From the NCBI RefSeq assembly GCF_001741865.1, contig NZ_CP017147.1, positions 124,001 through 188,000 of the forward strand: DNA of 64,000 nt, read 5' to 3'. The stretch is from Bosea vaviloviae (GTDB lineage Bacteria > Pseudomonadota > Alphaproteobacteria > Rhizobiales > Beijerinckiaceae). This document shows positions 15,547 through 23,475 of this stretch, piece by piece. Under the pieces are notes generated by a model. It saw only the letters and a list, made by a program, of their open reading frames with translations. It did not search any database and was not told the origin of the DNA. The translations under genes were made by a program, and so were the position numbers. How positions within the stretch are numbered: the stretch's first letter is position 1; each line of letters opens with the position of its first letter.

Positions 15547-16584
15547 ATGCTCTGCATGCCTGCCTCGACCACCCCGATCCCCAGCCGGACACTCGGCAGA
15601 AGCGGGCTGTCCGTCTCGACGCTTGGCTTCGGCGGCGCGCCGCTCGGCGATCTCTATGCCCGGCTCGACGAGGCCCAGGCCGTGGCGACGGTCGAGGCCG
15701 CCATCCAGAGCGGCGTGACGCTTCTCGACACCTCCCCGCTCTATGGCCACGGCCTGTCCGAGCACCGCATCGGCGCGGCTCTCCGTCGTGTCGACCGCGC
15801 CAACATCGCCGTCTCGACCAAGGTCGGCCGCGTCGCCGAGCCCTTTGGTCCGCGCGGCGACGGCTCCGGCTATCTCGGCGGCCTGCCGCATGCGCTGCGC
15901 TTCGACTATTCCTATGACGGCACGATGCGCTCGCTGGAGCAGTCGGCGCTGCGGCTCGGCGTCGACCGGATCGACATCGTCCTGATCCATGACGTCGATG
16001 TCTGGACGCATGGCGCGGACGCGATCGAGGCGCGCTTCTCGCAGGCCATGGACGGGGCCTATCGCGCGCTCGAAGGCTTGCGCGCGTCCGGCGCGGTGAA
16101 AGCGATCGGCGTCGGCGTCAACGAAGCCGAGATGTGCGAGCGCTTCGCCCGCGCCGGCGACTTCGACACGATGCTGCTGGCGGGCCGCTATTCCCTGCTG
16201 GAGCAGCCGGGGCTCGCCTCCTTCATGCCATTGGCGCTGGAGAAGGGCATCGGCCTGATGCTGGGCGGCGTCTTCAACTCCGGCATCCTCGCGACCGGCC
16301 CGGTCACTGGGGCGAAATACAATTACAAGCCGGCACCGCCCGAGATCCTCGCCCGCGTCGCGGCAATCGAAGCCGTCTGCCTCCGCCATGACGTGCCGCT
16401 GCGACGCGCCGCGCTGCATTTCCCGCTGGGGCACCCCGCTGTCGCGAGCCTTGTCATGGGCGCGGTCAGCGCCCGCGAGGTCGAGGACCAGATCGCCGAA
16501 CTCTCCACCCCCGTTCCCGCCGCGCTCTGGGCCGAGCTGAAGGCCGAAGGGCTGCTCGGCGCCGACGTTCCCGTGCCGGTTTGA
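15547..16584 (+). CDS. Aldo/keto reductase, probable L-fucose (D-threo-aldose) dehydrogenase
   Basis: The frame from ATG 15547 gives 345 residues; ATG at 15556 (MPASTTPIPSRTLGRSG) is equally possible and neither has a strong ribosome site. Family motifs are LGFGGAPLG, the catalytic-region LLDTSPLYGHGLSE (Asp and Tyr), STKVGR with the catalytic Lys, and IVLIHDVD. The combination matches the COG0667 branch that includes D-threo-aldose and L-fucose dehydrogenases, which oxidise the sugar at C1 to a lactone. The lactonase gene follows after four bases and FucU after that, strongly supporting this role. Confidence 0.83.
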   Translation: MLCMPASTTPIPSRTLGRSGLSVSTLGFGGAPLGDLYARLDEAQAVATVEAAIQSGVTLLDTSPLYGHGLSEHRIGAALRRVDRANIAVSTKVGRVAEPFGPRGDGSGYLGGLPHALRFDYSYDGTMRSLEQSALRLGVDRIDIVLIHDVDVWTHGADAIEARFSQAMDGAYRALEGLRASGAVKAIGVGVNEAEMCERFARAGDFDTMLLAGRYSLLEQPGLASFMPLALEKGIGLMLGGVFNSGILATGPVTGAKYNYKPAPPEILARVAAIEAVCLRHDVPLRRAALHFPLGHPAVASLVMGAVSAREVEDQIAELSTPVPAALWAELKAEGLLGADVPVPV

Positions 16585-16588
16585 ACCG

Positions 16589-17434
16589 ATGCGGATCGAC
16601 GCTCATCAGCATGTCTGGACGCTCGCACGCGGCGATTATGGCTGGCTGACGCCGGCGCTGGGACCGATCCATCGCGATTTCGGTCCCGACGATCTCGCGC
16701 CGCTTCTCGCCGGCCACGATATCGACCGCACCATCCTGGTCCAGGCCGCGCCGACGGAAGCCGAGACCCTGTTCCTGCTCGATGTCGCGGCCCGCACGCC
16801 CTTTATCGCCGGTGTCGTCGGCTGGACCGATTTCGAGGCAAGGGACGTAGGCTTGCGCATCGCGCATCTCGCCTCGACCCCGCTGCTCGTCGGCCTGCGC
16901 CCGATGGTGCATGACATCCCAGACGTGGACTGGCTCGCCAAACCGGAGCTCGACCCCGCTTTTGATGCGCTGATCGCGGAAAACCTCGCCTTCGACGCGC
17001 TGCTCAAGCCCCGGCACATCGCGCCGATGCTGAGCCGGCTCGAACGCCATCCCGGACTCGCCGCCGTGATCGACCATGCCGCCAAGCCCGACTTCGTCAG
17101 CGGCGACCTCGGCGATTGGCGCGAGGGCATCACGGCCCTGGCGCGGCATCCAAACCTGTTCTGCAAGCTGTCGGGCTTGGTCACCGAGGCGGCCGAGGAC
17201 TGGACGGCTGCGACCTTGCGCCCGGTCTTCGAGCATCTGCTTGCGAGTTTTGGCCCGCAGCGCCTGATCTGGGGCAGCGACTGGCCCGTCCTGACCCTGC
17301 GCGCCAGCTATGGCCGCTGGATCGAGACCGTGGAGACGCTGCTCGCGCCGCTTTCGGAGACCGAGCGCGCCGCCATCATGGGCGGCAACGCCCGCAAGCT
17401 CTATCTCGCGCGCCGCGGACGCAGCCCGCTGTGA
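16589..17434 (+). CDS. Amidohydrolase-family lactonase, probable L-fuconolactonase
   Basis: The 281-residue amidohydrolase_2 protein starts MRIDAHQHVW, the metal-binding DxHxH motif near the N-terminus. It continues with the HPGLAAVIDHAAKP segment and ends with the WGSDWPV motif (conserved Asp). These are the hallmarks of the 2-pyrone-4,6-dicarboxylate lactonase / L-fuconolactonase / L-rhamnonolactonase group. It begins four bases after the aldo/keto reductase and would hydrolyse the lactone that enzyme makes. Confidence 0.85.
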   Translation: MRIDAHQHVWTLARGDYGWLTPALGPIHRDFGPDDLAPLLAGHDIDRTILVQAAPTEAETLFLLDVAARTPFIAGVVGWTDFEARDVGLRIAHLASTPLLVGLRPMVHDIPDVDWLAKPELDPAFDALIAENLAFDALLKPRHIAPMLSRLERHPGLAAVIDHAAKPDFVSGDLGDWREGITALARHPNLFCKLSGLVTEAAEDWTAATLRPVFEHLLASFGPQRLIWGSDWPVLTLRASYGRWIETVETLLAPLSETERAAIMGGNARKLYLARRGRSPL

Positions 17435-17461
17435 CCGTGCTGCCATGCTGAAAGGTCTCCC

Positions 17462-17917
17462 ATGCTGAAGGGCCTCGATCCCGTCCTCTCCGCCGATCTG
17501 CTCTGGCTGCTTGCCGCCATGGGCCATGGCGACGATCTCGCTCTGGTCGACGCCAATCACCCGGCCGAGACCATCGCGCGCGCCACCACCAGCGGCCGGC
17601 TCATTCGCCTGCCCGGGCTGACCATGGCCCGCGCCGCCCGCGCCATCCTCTCCGTGCTGCCGATCGACGATTTCGAGCCCGGCCCAGTGCGGCGCATGCT
17701 GGTGGTCGGCGATGCACAGGCGGTGCCCGTCGTGCAGGCGCAGGTGCAGCATGAGCTCGACCGCGCGACGGGCGCTCCCCTCCCGCTCGTCGGCATCGAG
17801 CGCTTCGCCTTCTATGAGGCGGCGAAGGCGGCCTTCGCCGTCGTCCAGGTCGGCGATCCCCGCCCCTATGGCTGCTTCCTGTTCCGCAAGGGCGTGATCG
17901 CCGGCGAACCCGGCTGA
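17462..17917 (+). CDS. fucU: L-fucose mutarotase-like protein (RbsD/FucU family)
   Basis: The 151-residue length and sequence fit FucU/RbsD. MLKGLDPVLSADLLWLLAAMGHGDDLALVDANHPAET includes the conserved GHGD-x-x-x-x-x-D-A-N-x-P motif with its catalytic His and Asp; IERFAFYEAAKAAFAVVQVGD is the second conserved block. FucU interconverts alpha- and beta-L-fucose. It is the last gene of a three-gene set with the dehydrogenase and lactonase. The gene name rests on family and context. Confidence 0.88.
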   Translation: MLKGLDPVLSADLLWLLAAMGHGDDLALVDANHPAETIARATTSGRLIRLPGLTMARAARAILSVLPIDDFEPGPVRRMLVVGDAQAVPVVQAQVQHELDRATGAPLPLVGIERFAFYEAAKAAFAVVQVGDPRPYGCFLFRKGVIAGEPG

Positions 17918-18041
17918 GCGCCCGGTTTTCTGTCATGGACCGTTCATTTTAAAGGCGTTAGCCTGCTTCCTTGCAGCACGACCGCCCGGAATGAGCCGTC
18001 CGGCCGAAGCTCCACCAACGGGCCATGCCCGTCAGGGAACG

Positions 18042-18512
18042 ATGACCATGACAAAGACCAGCACCGCGCTCGCCGCCGGCGTCTTCGCACTCGTCGGCGG
18101 GTTCATCCTGCAAGCCTCGGCTCCGGCCCAGGCGCTGACGATGAAGGAATGCAGCACCAAATATAACGCGGCCAAGACCGGCAACACGCTGGGCGGTCAG
18201 TCCTGGAATGATTTCCGCAAGGCCCAGTGCTCCGACACGGCCGCTCCCGCAGCAGCCGCCACGCCGGGCGCAGCCCCGACGGCAGCGCCCGCCAAGCCCG
18301 CAGCAGCCGCCCCGGCCGCCGCCGGCAACGCCGTCTTCCCCACCAAGGTCGATTCGAAATATTCGACGCTCTCGGCCGGCAAGCAGCGCTTCAAGACCTG
18401 CAACGACCAGTACAACATCAACAAGGCCAATGGCGGCAATGGCGATCTGAAATGGATCCAGAAGGGCGGCGGCTATTACAGCCAGTGCAACACCAGGCTG
18501 AAGGGCGCCTGA
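18042..18512 (+). CDS. Secreted protein with two PsiF-like cysteine repeats
   Basis: ATG 18042 gives 156 residues starting MTMTKTSTALAAG and a clear signal peptide ending near PAQA. Two similar units, MKECSTKYNAAK...WNDFRKAQC and RFKTCNDQYNINKA...YYSQC, flank an Ala/Pro-rich linker of about 35 residues (18230-18330). Each unit has the paired-Cys, lysine-rich look of PsiF repeats. No function is known to me. A downstream palindrome at 18536 may end or protect the transcript. The upstream frame to 17991 is unlikely because it precedes the signal peptide. Confidence 0.65.
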   Translation: MTMTKTSTALAAGVFALVGGFILQASAPAQALTMKECSTKYNAAKTGNTLGGQSWNDFRKAQCSDTAAPAAAATPGAAPTAAPAKPAAAAPAAAGNAVFPTKVDSKYSTLSAGKQRFKTCNDQYNINKANGGNGDLKWIQKGGGYYSQCNTRLKGA

Positions 18513-18535
18513 GCACCTGGAGAGCAAGACCTCTT

Positions 18536-18663
18536 TTCCCTTCTCCCCTCGGGGGAGAAGGTGGCAGCGCGTAGCGCTGACGGATGAGGGAAGGACGGAT
18601 GAGGCAAGACTTCCCTCATCCGTCTGCTTCGCAGACACCTTCTCCCCCGAGGGGAGAAGGGAA
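18536..18663. repeat. Intergenic palindrome (CCTTCTCCCC...GGGGAGAAGG family), intact copy
   Basis: The left half runs CCTTCTCCCCTCGGGGGAG, AAGGTGGCAGCGCGTAGCGC, then TGACGGATGAGGGAAG. The right half is its mirror with a different small hairpin (CTGCTTCGCAG). This element is widespread in Hyphomicrobiales. The copy is uninterrupted and serves as the reference for the interrupted copy at 20019. It lies at the convergent 3' ends of two genes. Confidence 0.85.
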
Positions 18664-18667
18664 TCCT

Positions 18668-18928
18668 CTACGCCCCCTTCGCCACCGCCTGCTTCAACCG
18701 CGCCACCGCCTCCGCCGCGCCGGCCTTGATCGCCAGCTCCTGCGTCTGGGCCTCGCGCTCGATCATCTCGATCAGCACTGCCGCATTGATCTCGCTGCCT
18801 GCGACGGTGAGCTTCAGCACCGCATTGGCGATAATGTTGGGCCAGAACGCCGCCCCGCCCTTGGCGAGCCCCTTCGCCTTGCGGCCCTCGAACTCCTTGG
18901 CTAGCTGTTCGGGAGTCTTCTTGGCCAT
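18668..18928 (-). CDS. Conserved hypothetical protein, 86 residues
   Basis: MAKKTPEQLAKEFEGRKAKGLAKGG is followed by a helical stretch (AAFWPNIIANAVLKLTVAGSEINAAVLIEMIERE) and an Ala-rich tail. The composition and codon use look coding. I do not recognise a domain; the protein appears small, soluble and helical. It converges on the PsiF-like gene, with a palindrome between them. Confidence 0.55.
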   Translation of the reverse strand: MAKKTPEQLAKEFEGRKAKGLAKGGAAFWPNIIANAVLKLTVAGSEINAAVLIEMIEREAQTQELAIKAGAAEAVARLKQAVAKGA

Positions 18929-19007
18929 GACGGGCTCCGGTTTGTGTGTCGGCCTGTCCCACCATGCCCGCCGGGTGCGCGCAAGGGCCGTCTTGCTGGA
19001 GCAGGAT

Positions 19008-19046
19008 GACTTCGGATGGAATCACGGGGTGATCCCATCCGAAGTC
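19008..19046. repeat. 39-bp hairpin repeat
   Basis: GACTTCGGATGG (19008-19019) pairs perfectly with CCATCCGAAGTC (19035-19046), and inside it ATCAC pairs with GTGAT. The element lies in the 160-bp gap between two leftward genes and resembles another repeated hairpin type common in this order of bacteria. Confidence 0.7.
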
Positions 19047-19090
19047 TGAATCCGTCTCTCATCCAAAAGTGAGAGCAGCCTTAGCTTCGG

Positions 19091-19633
19091 TCAATGCTCG
19101 CTGCCGGAAGATAGCCGCTCCTGCTCGTGCGGAGCTACGCGGCCGACCTCGAGCAGGGCCATATCGATCATGAAGCGCAGATCGTTTTGCCGCGCCGCGG
19201 CCGCGATCTCGCGCGCCGCCATCAGATGGTCGGCGGCATCGTCCAGATCGTGGTGCGAGCCGAAGGTGATGTCGATCACCACCCCCATATATTCGATCGG
19301 CCGCCCGGCTTTCGAGACGACGCATTGGCCGCGATCCCAGAGCCAGCGCACCGAGCCGTCATGCGCCACGACGCGATACTCGGCCCAGAACTCGCCGGAG
19401 ACGGCGACCGCCTTCGAGACCTCGATGTCGAAAGCCTCGCGATCATCGGGATGGACGGCGTGAATATAATCGTCAAGCGGCAGCCCGAGCTTTGCGCGCT
19501 CGGGATCGACCCGGAAAGCCCTGGCGATGGCGGGGCTTGCCCGCAGTGTGCCGTCCTCGATCTTCCACAGCCACGAGCCGAGCACACGCCTGGGACCGAT
19601 CAGAGCTGGATCGCGCTTTGCGGGTGCCGCCAT
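19091..19633 (-). CDS. Single PAS-domain protein
   Basis: ATG 19633 has GAGGT six bases upstream and gives 180 residues. A PAS_3-type fold spans about residues 20-125: GSWLWKIEDGTLRASPAIARAF, HPDDREAF and EYRVVAHDGSVRWLWDRGQ...YMGVVIDIT are characteristic. There is no kinase, GGDEF or other output domain; the last 55 residues are helical. It may sense a ligand and act through a partner protein. Flanking genes give no partner. Confidence 0.75.
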   Translation of the reverse strand: MAAPAKRDPALIGPRRVLGSWLWKIEDGTLRASPAIARAFRVDPERAKLGLPLDDYIHAVHPDDREAFDIEVSKAVAVSGEFWAEYRVVAHDGSVRWLWDRGQCVVSKAGRPIEYMGVVIDITFGSHHDLDDAADHLMAAREIAAAARQNDLRFMIDMALLEVGRVAPHEQERLSSGSEH

Positions 19634-19740
19634 ATTGACCTCATCGCCGCGAAGCCGGACCGGCACTTTGCTGCGCCGCAAAAGAGTGCGCTGCTCCGGG
19701 CCAAACTTGCAACAATTCTAAGCTGGTTCTCCACATCCCG

Positions 19741-19923
19741 CTATCGCCCGGCCTCTTCGGCCAGCACCCGGGCGAAGTCGGTGACGAGCTTGCGCTTGAT
19801 CGGCGGCAGCGCCCGGAACAGCTTCACCAATTCCATCGCCTCCGCGACCATGGGGTCGTCGCCCGGGTCCTGCGGTTGAGGCTGCGCATCGTCAAAGCCG
19901 CCCTGATCGTCATCTCTGGTCAT
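19741..19923 (-). CDS. Small hypothetical protein, 60 residues
   Basis: From ATG 19923 the peptide starts with an acidic Gln/Pro-rich stretch (MTRDDDQGGFDDAQPQPQDP) and ends with a helix (VKLFRALPPIKRKLVTDFARVLAEEAGR). The helical end resembles the C-terminal segments of some small HTH or regulator proteins of Hyphomicrobiales, but no domain can be named. A longer frame to 19962 is possible. Confidence 0.45.
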   Translation of the reverse strand: MTRDDDQGGFDDAQPQPQDPGDDPMVAEAMELVKLFRALPPIKRKLVTDFARVLAEEAGR

Positions 19924-20018
19924 CTCGATCGCCGTGTTCCCAGCGCCCCGTCCCAATAGCAATTTTTGCCGCGATCATGTCAATTTTGGGCTTGGGGTGG
20001 TGGTGCGCCCTCTCTCTT

Positions 20019-20120
20019 CCTTCTCCCCTCGGGGGAGAAGGTGGGCCGGCGAAGCCGGGTCGGATGAGGGAAGGAAGCGAGCCGGAACAAGACTTCCCTC
20101 ATCCGTCAGCGCTACGCGCT
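20019..20120. repeat. Left part of a palindromic repeat split by the IS element
   Basis: This starts CCTTCTCCCCTCGGGGGAG and runs to GTCAGCGCTACGCGCT, at which point the IS begins. The remainder continues at 21385 on the other side. The copy at 18536 (read on its other strand) shows the uninterrupted join GCGCTACGCGCTGCCACC. Confidence 0.88.
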
Positions 20121-21384
20121 TGTCCAGCGGATAGGTTGGTTACAATTTAGCCTGGGTAGATTGGTGACAGTTTCTGGCCTTGGTGGTCGATGAGGCCGAT
20201 GGGTTGTTTGTAGAACCAGACGCACCAGCCGTGCTCTGTCGCTTCGAGGGCTACGGGCTCACCTTTGAGGGCGGAGCAGATCTGTACGAGGCGGCCCTCG
20301 ATCTTGATCTCGCCGTTGCTACGCACCCTGCGGATGGTTCGATCGGACGGGTAGTCGGGTTGGGGAAGTTTGTCGGGCATGGACCGGGGCGAAGGATTGT
20401 AGAAGCTGGCGGGGGGCTTCTGGCCAAGGGCCTGATGGGGCCGTTCGTGGTTGTAGTCGCGTCGGAAGGCTTCCAGGCGCTGAGCCTGGGCGGCGCGGTT
20501 GAGTGAAGCGGGCCGCATGGCTTCCAGCAGGGTGAGATGGAAGCGTTCGAGGCGGCCATTTTCCTGAGGAGAACCGGGCCGGGTGCGCTCGGGCTGGATG
20601 CCCAGCTTGATCCACCAGGCCGACAGGGCGCTGAGCCCGGAGGCGCTGGTGGAGGCGAAGGGCGGGCCGTTGTCGGAACGGATGACCTCGGGCAGGCCAT
20701 AGACCTGGAAGGCGCGTTGCATGACCGGCTTGGCCTGGGCGGTGTGGACGCCGTCGCCCGCCGAGACCGCCAGGACGAAGCGGCTGTAGCTGTCGGCCAG
20801 GGTCAGCGGCTCGCAGCGCTCGCCGTCGCCCAGGGTGACCCAACCCTTGTGGTCCACAGCCCAGACGTGGTTCGGCCGCTCGGGTGTGGTCAGCGCGCCC
20901 AGCCGGGGCGGGGGACGGCGTCGGAGGCGGCGGCCCGATATCAGGCCCTGGCGCTTGAGGATCTCGTGCGCCGTCGAATGCGATGGCCAGGACAAGTCCG
21001 GATGCAGCTGCTCAAGCTTAGCCACGATCTTGCGCGGACCCCAGCTCGGCCGCGCCCGTCGCAGGTCCAGGATCTTCTCCACCAACGGCGCAGGCGTCGC
21101 CAGCCCGTGCGCAAGCGGCGCCGATGACCGGTTCGCAAGCCCCGACGCGCCCTCAGCCTCATAGCGCGCCCGCCACTTGTACCCAGCTTTGCGACTGATC
21201 CCGTAAACCTCGCAAAGCTCGGTCATCGACACGTCGCCCGCCAGCCAGTCGGCTATGAAACGCACCCGTTCGTCCATGGCACAGCTCTCTCGCCACGGCA
21301 TGGTCCAGCCCTCCCAACTATCCAGGGAAAAACTGTCACCCTTCTATCCGGGCTCGTCTGTCACCAATCTATCCAGGCAGGACA
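20121..21384. mobile_element. IS481-family insertion sequence, 1264 bp, intact
   Basis: The ends are TGTCC...GGACA. The left end reads TGTCCAGCGGATAGGTTGGT and the right end, inverted, TGTCCTGCCTGGATAGATTG; each end holds a second internal copy of the TAGATTGGTGACAG-like unit. Flanking GCT (20118-20120 and 21385-21387) is a three-base target duplication: the uninterrupted repeat has GCT only once at this point. One intact transposase gene fills the element, so it may still be active. The insertion disrupted only a palindromic repeat, not a gene. Confidence 0.9.
20147..21301 (-). CDS. IS481-family transposase
   Basis: The 384-residue protein is full length. The N-terminus (MPWRESCAMDERVRFIADWL) and the helix-turn-helix (MTELCEVYGISRKAGYKWRARY) match IS481-type transposases. 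The rve/DDE core contains VDHKGW (first Asp), RSDNGPPF (second Asp) and PQENGRLERFH (Glu). The C-terminal part (PPASFYNPSPRSMP) has the family's typical P-x-x-x-Y motif. No frameshift is seen, consistent with a recent insertion. Confidence 0.95.
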   Translation of the reverse strand: MPWRESCAMDERVRFIADWLAGDVSMTELCEVYGISRKAGYKWRARYEAEGASGLANRSSAPLAHGLATPAPLVEKILDLRRARPSWGPRKIVAKLEQLHPDLSWPSHSTAHEILKRQGLISGRRLRRRPPPRLGALTTPERPNHVWAVDHKGWVTLGDGERCEPLTLADSYSRFVLAVSAGDGVHTAQAKPVMQRAFQVYGLPEVIRSDNGPPFASTSASGLSALSAWWIKLGIQPERTRPGSPQENGRLERFHLTLLEAMRPASLNRAAQAQRLEAFRRDYNHERPHQALGQKPPASFYNPSPRSMPDKLPQPDYPSDRTIRRVRSNGEIKIEGRLVQICSALKGEPVALEATEHGWCVWFYKQPIGLIDHQGQKLSPIYPG

Positions 21385-21414
21385 GCTGCCACCTTCTCCC
21401 CCGAGGGGAGAAGG
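21385..21414. repeat. Right part of the palindromic repeat split by the IS element
   Basis: GCTGCCACCTTCTCCCCCGA and the following GGGGAGAAGG complete the element broken at 20120. GCT is the duplicated target. Confidence 0.85.
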
Positions 21415-21539
21415 GAAGCCGCCCGAGCAATGCCCTCCCTGCAAGCCAGGGCACCAGGAAACGCCGTTGCGCGCAACGACGACGCGGTGCAGGAGCGGCG
21501 CGGCCGCAGCGCGCGGCCCGCTCGTTCAGGACCATCATC

Positions 21540-21779
21540 ATGCCCCTCGCCTCCCGCGCGCTCGTCGCGGCCTTCGCCTGCCTCCTCACCACCGCCCCGG
21601 CCTTTGCCGCGATCACCGACCCGGAGATGACTTGCGCCGCCTATCTCAAGAGCAGCGCGGCAGGCCATCGCCAGCCGAAGACCCACCAGGCCAATGTCGA
21701 GGCCAGGATCAGGGCCTTCTGCGCCGCCAACCCGAAGATGAAAGCCGTTGACGCGGAGATGACGGTGACGGGGGATTGA
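21540..21779 (+). CDS. Small secreted HdeA-like protein
   Basis: ATG 21540 gives 79 residues with a signal peptide (MPLASRALVAAFACLLTTAPAFA). The mature part holds two Cys, in EMTCAAYLKSS and IRAFCAANPKMK, followed by VDAEM, a layout like the HdeA acid-stress chaperone family. The mature chain is only about 56 residues. Overlapping longer frames start inside the repeat and IS sequence and are not credible. Confidence in the family is moderate. Confidence 0.6.
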   Translation: MPLASRALVAAFACLLTTAPAFAAITDPEMTCAAYLKSSAAGHRQPKTHQANVEARIRAFCAANPKMKAVDAEMTVTGD

Positions 21780-21817
21780 GGGTCCCCCGCGCCCTTTCAC
21801 CGCAGCCACGACGCCTC

Positions 21818-21978
21818 TCCCCTTCGCCCCTGGCGGGAGAAGGTGCTCCGGCAGGGGCGGATGAGGGGGCGCCGTGCCCTATCCGGTTAGCATCATAGGC
21901 AGCTAGATGGAGAGCTCACAGCGCCCCCTCATCCGTCTCGGCTTCGCCGATCCACCTTCTCCCGCCAGGGGAGAAGGG
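21818..21978. repeat. Intergenic palindrome (GAGAAGG family), divergent copy
   Basis: The outer arms include CTGGCGGGAGAAGGTG on the left and CACCTTCTCCCGCCAG on the right. Inner arms are GGCGGATGAGGGGGCGC and GCGCCCCCTCATCCG. A 60-bp AT-richer centre (TTAGCATCATAGGCAGC...) separates the halves. The rest of the space up to the serC leader (21979-22120) shows no gene. Confidence 0.8.
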
Positions 21979-22122
21979 TTCCCGCGCCCTTTCCGTCATC
22001 CGCGGGCTGCACTTATTGGGTTGAGGCCGTCCGGCAGTGCGAGCTCTTGGCGTCAGCCCCCTCATCGGGTGGCCCCACCTTGACTCCCCCCGCCCTCATC
22101 CCCTACCCCCATCGGCGGGACA

Positions 22123-22159
22123 CGCCACCCCACCGTGGCGCGCCCATCTGTAAGGATGG
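22123..22159 (+). ncRNA. Structured serC leader (serC RNA motif-like)
   Basis: Two adjacent hairpins precede serC: CGCCAC-CCCACC-GTGGCG (22123-22140) and CCATC-TGTAAG-GATGG (22144-22159). The second hairpin overlaps the ribosome binding region (AAGGATGGAG). The serC RNA motif is a known conserved structure in front of serC operons of Alphaproteobacteria; position and two-hairpin form fit, but I could not align it to the consensus. Confidence 0.5.
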
Positions 22160-22167
22160 AGACATCG

Positions 22168-23346
22168 ATGGCGAATACCGTTCCGGCCACGCGTCCGCGC
22201 GTGCCGCATTTCTCGTCCGGCCCCTGCGCCAAGCGCCCCGGCTGGGCTCTCAAACATCTCTCTGACGCAGCGCTCGGCCGCTCGCACCGCGCCAAGGTCG
22301 GCAAGGACAAGCTCAAGCTTGCCATCGACCTGACCCGCGAGGTGCTGCAGGTGCCGGCCGATTACCGCATCGGCATCGTGCCCGCTTCCGACACCGGCGC
22401 GGTCGAGATGGCGATGTGGTCGCTGCTCGGCGCCCGCGGCGTCGACATGGTCGCCTGGGAGAGCTTCGGCGAGGGCTGGGTGACCGATGTCGCCAAGCAG
22501 CTCAGGCTCACTGATGTGCGCACCATCACCGCGCCCTATGGCGAACTGCCGAACCTGAAGAAGGTCGACACGAAAACCCGCGACGTCGTCTTCACCTGGA
22601 ACGGCACGACGTCGGGCGTGCGCGTTCAGGATGCGAGCTGGATCGCCGATGACCGCGAGGGGCTGACGATCTGCGACGCGACCTCGGCCGCCTTCGCCCA
22701 GCGCCTCGACTGGCCCAAGCTCGATGTCACCACCTTCTCCTGGCAGAAGGTGCTCGGCGGCGAGGCGGCCCATGGCATGATCATCCTCTCGCCCCGCGCG
22801 GTCGAGCGGCTCTTGACCTACAAGCCGAGCTGGCCGCTGCCGAAGATCTTCCGCATGGTCTCGGGCGGCAAGCTCTCCGAGGGCATCTTCCAGGGCGAGA
22901 CGATCAACACGCCCTCGATGCTCGCGGTCGAGGATTATCTCGATGCGCTGCACTGGGCGAAGAAGGTCGGCGGGTTGGACGGGCTGGTGAAGCGCGCCGA
23001 CGGCAATTTCCGCGTGCTGCAAAAGTTCGTGCGCGAAAACGACTGGATCGACTTCCTGGCGGTGAAGCCGAAGACGCGCTCGAACACGAGCGTGTGCCTG
23101 AAGTTCACCGATCCTGCGGTGACGGCGCTCTCGGCCGACGCGCAGACGGCGTTTGCCAAGCAGGTCGTTTCGATCATCGAGAAGGCGGGCGCGGGCTTCG
23201 ATCTCGGCCATTACCGCGACGCCCCTCCGGGCTTGCGCATCTGGTGCGGCGCGACCGTGCAATCGCGCGATCTCAAGGCGCTGCTGCCCTGGATCACATA
23301 CGCCTTCGCCGAGGCCAAGGCGGGGTTGAGCAAGAAGGCGGCGTAG
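22168..23346 (+). CDS. serC: Phosphoserine aminotransferase
   Basis: ATG 22168 with GGAG upstream gives 392 residues, fitting the longer alphaproteobacterial SerC type. [14 protein letters not shown] at the N-terminus, [19 protein letters not shown] and the pyridoxal-phosphate lysine in [20 protein letters not shown] are diagnostic. It converts 3-phosphohydroxypyruvate and glutamate to phosphoserine. serA follows after 130 bp, giving the first two steps of serine synthesis together. A hairpin leader sits at its start. Confidence 0.95.
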   Translation: MANTVPATRPRVPHFSSGPCAKRPGWALKHLSDAALGRSHRAKVGKDKLKLAIDLTREVLQVPADYRIGIVPASDTGAVEMAMWSLLGARGVDMVAWESFGEGWVTDVAKQLRLTDVRTITAPYGELPNLKKVDTKTRDVVFTWNGTTSGVRVQDASWIADDREGLTICDATSAAFAQRLDWPKLDVTTFSWQKVLGGEAAHGMIILSPRAVERLLTYKPSWPLPKIFRMVSGGKLSEGIFQGETINTPSMLAVEDYLDALHWAKKVGGLDGLVKRADGNFRVLQKFVRENDWIDFLAVKPKTRSNTSVCLKFTDPAVTALSADAQTAFAKQVVSIIEKAGAGFDLGHYRDAPPGLRIWCGATVQSRDLKALLPWITYAFAEAKAGLSKKAA

Positions 23347-23361
23347 GCGCGCTTCGCGCGC

Positions 23362-23435
23362 AGGCAGTCGGCAAGAGGCAATGGGCAGTCGAACCTCGGC
23401 TGCCGCGACTGCCTACTGCCGATTGCCGACTGCCT
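23362..23435. repeat. Imperfect inverted repeat between serC and serA
   Basis: AGGCAGTCGGCAAGAGGCAA and ten more bases on the left are mirrored with five mismatches in 30 by the segment ending CGGCAGTAGGCAGTCG-type (read inverted). Short GGCAGTCG units recur in both arms. The structure would place a strong hairpin between the serC and serA coding regions. Confidence 0.7.
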
Positions 23436-23475
23436 TTCCCCACATCGATTTCTCGTTTTTCACGGGACCAATCCC

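Noticed and set aside
20121..21384. Genomic island or phage boundary
   Set aside because: Only a single IS is present, flanked by both halves of one repeat; no integrase, tRNA junction or phage gene was seen.
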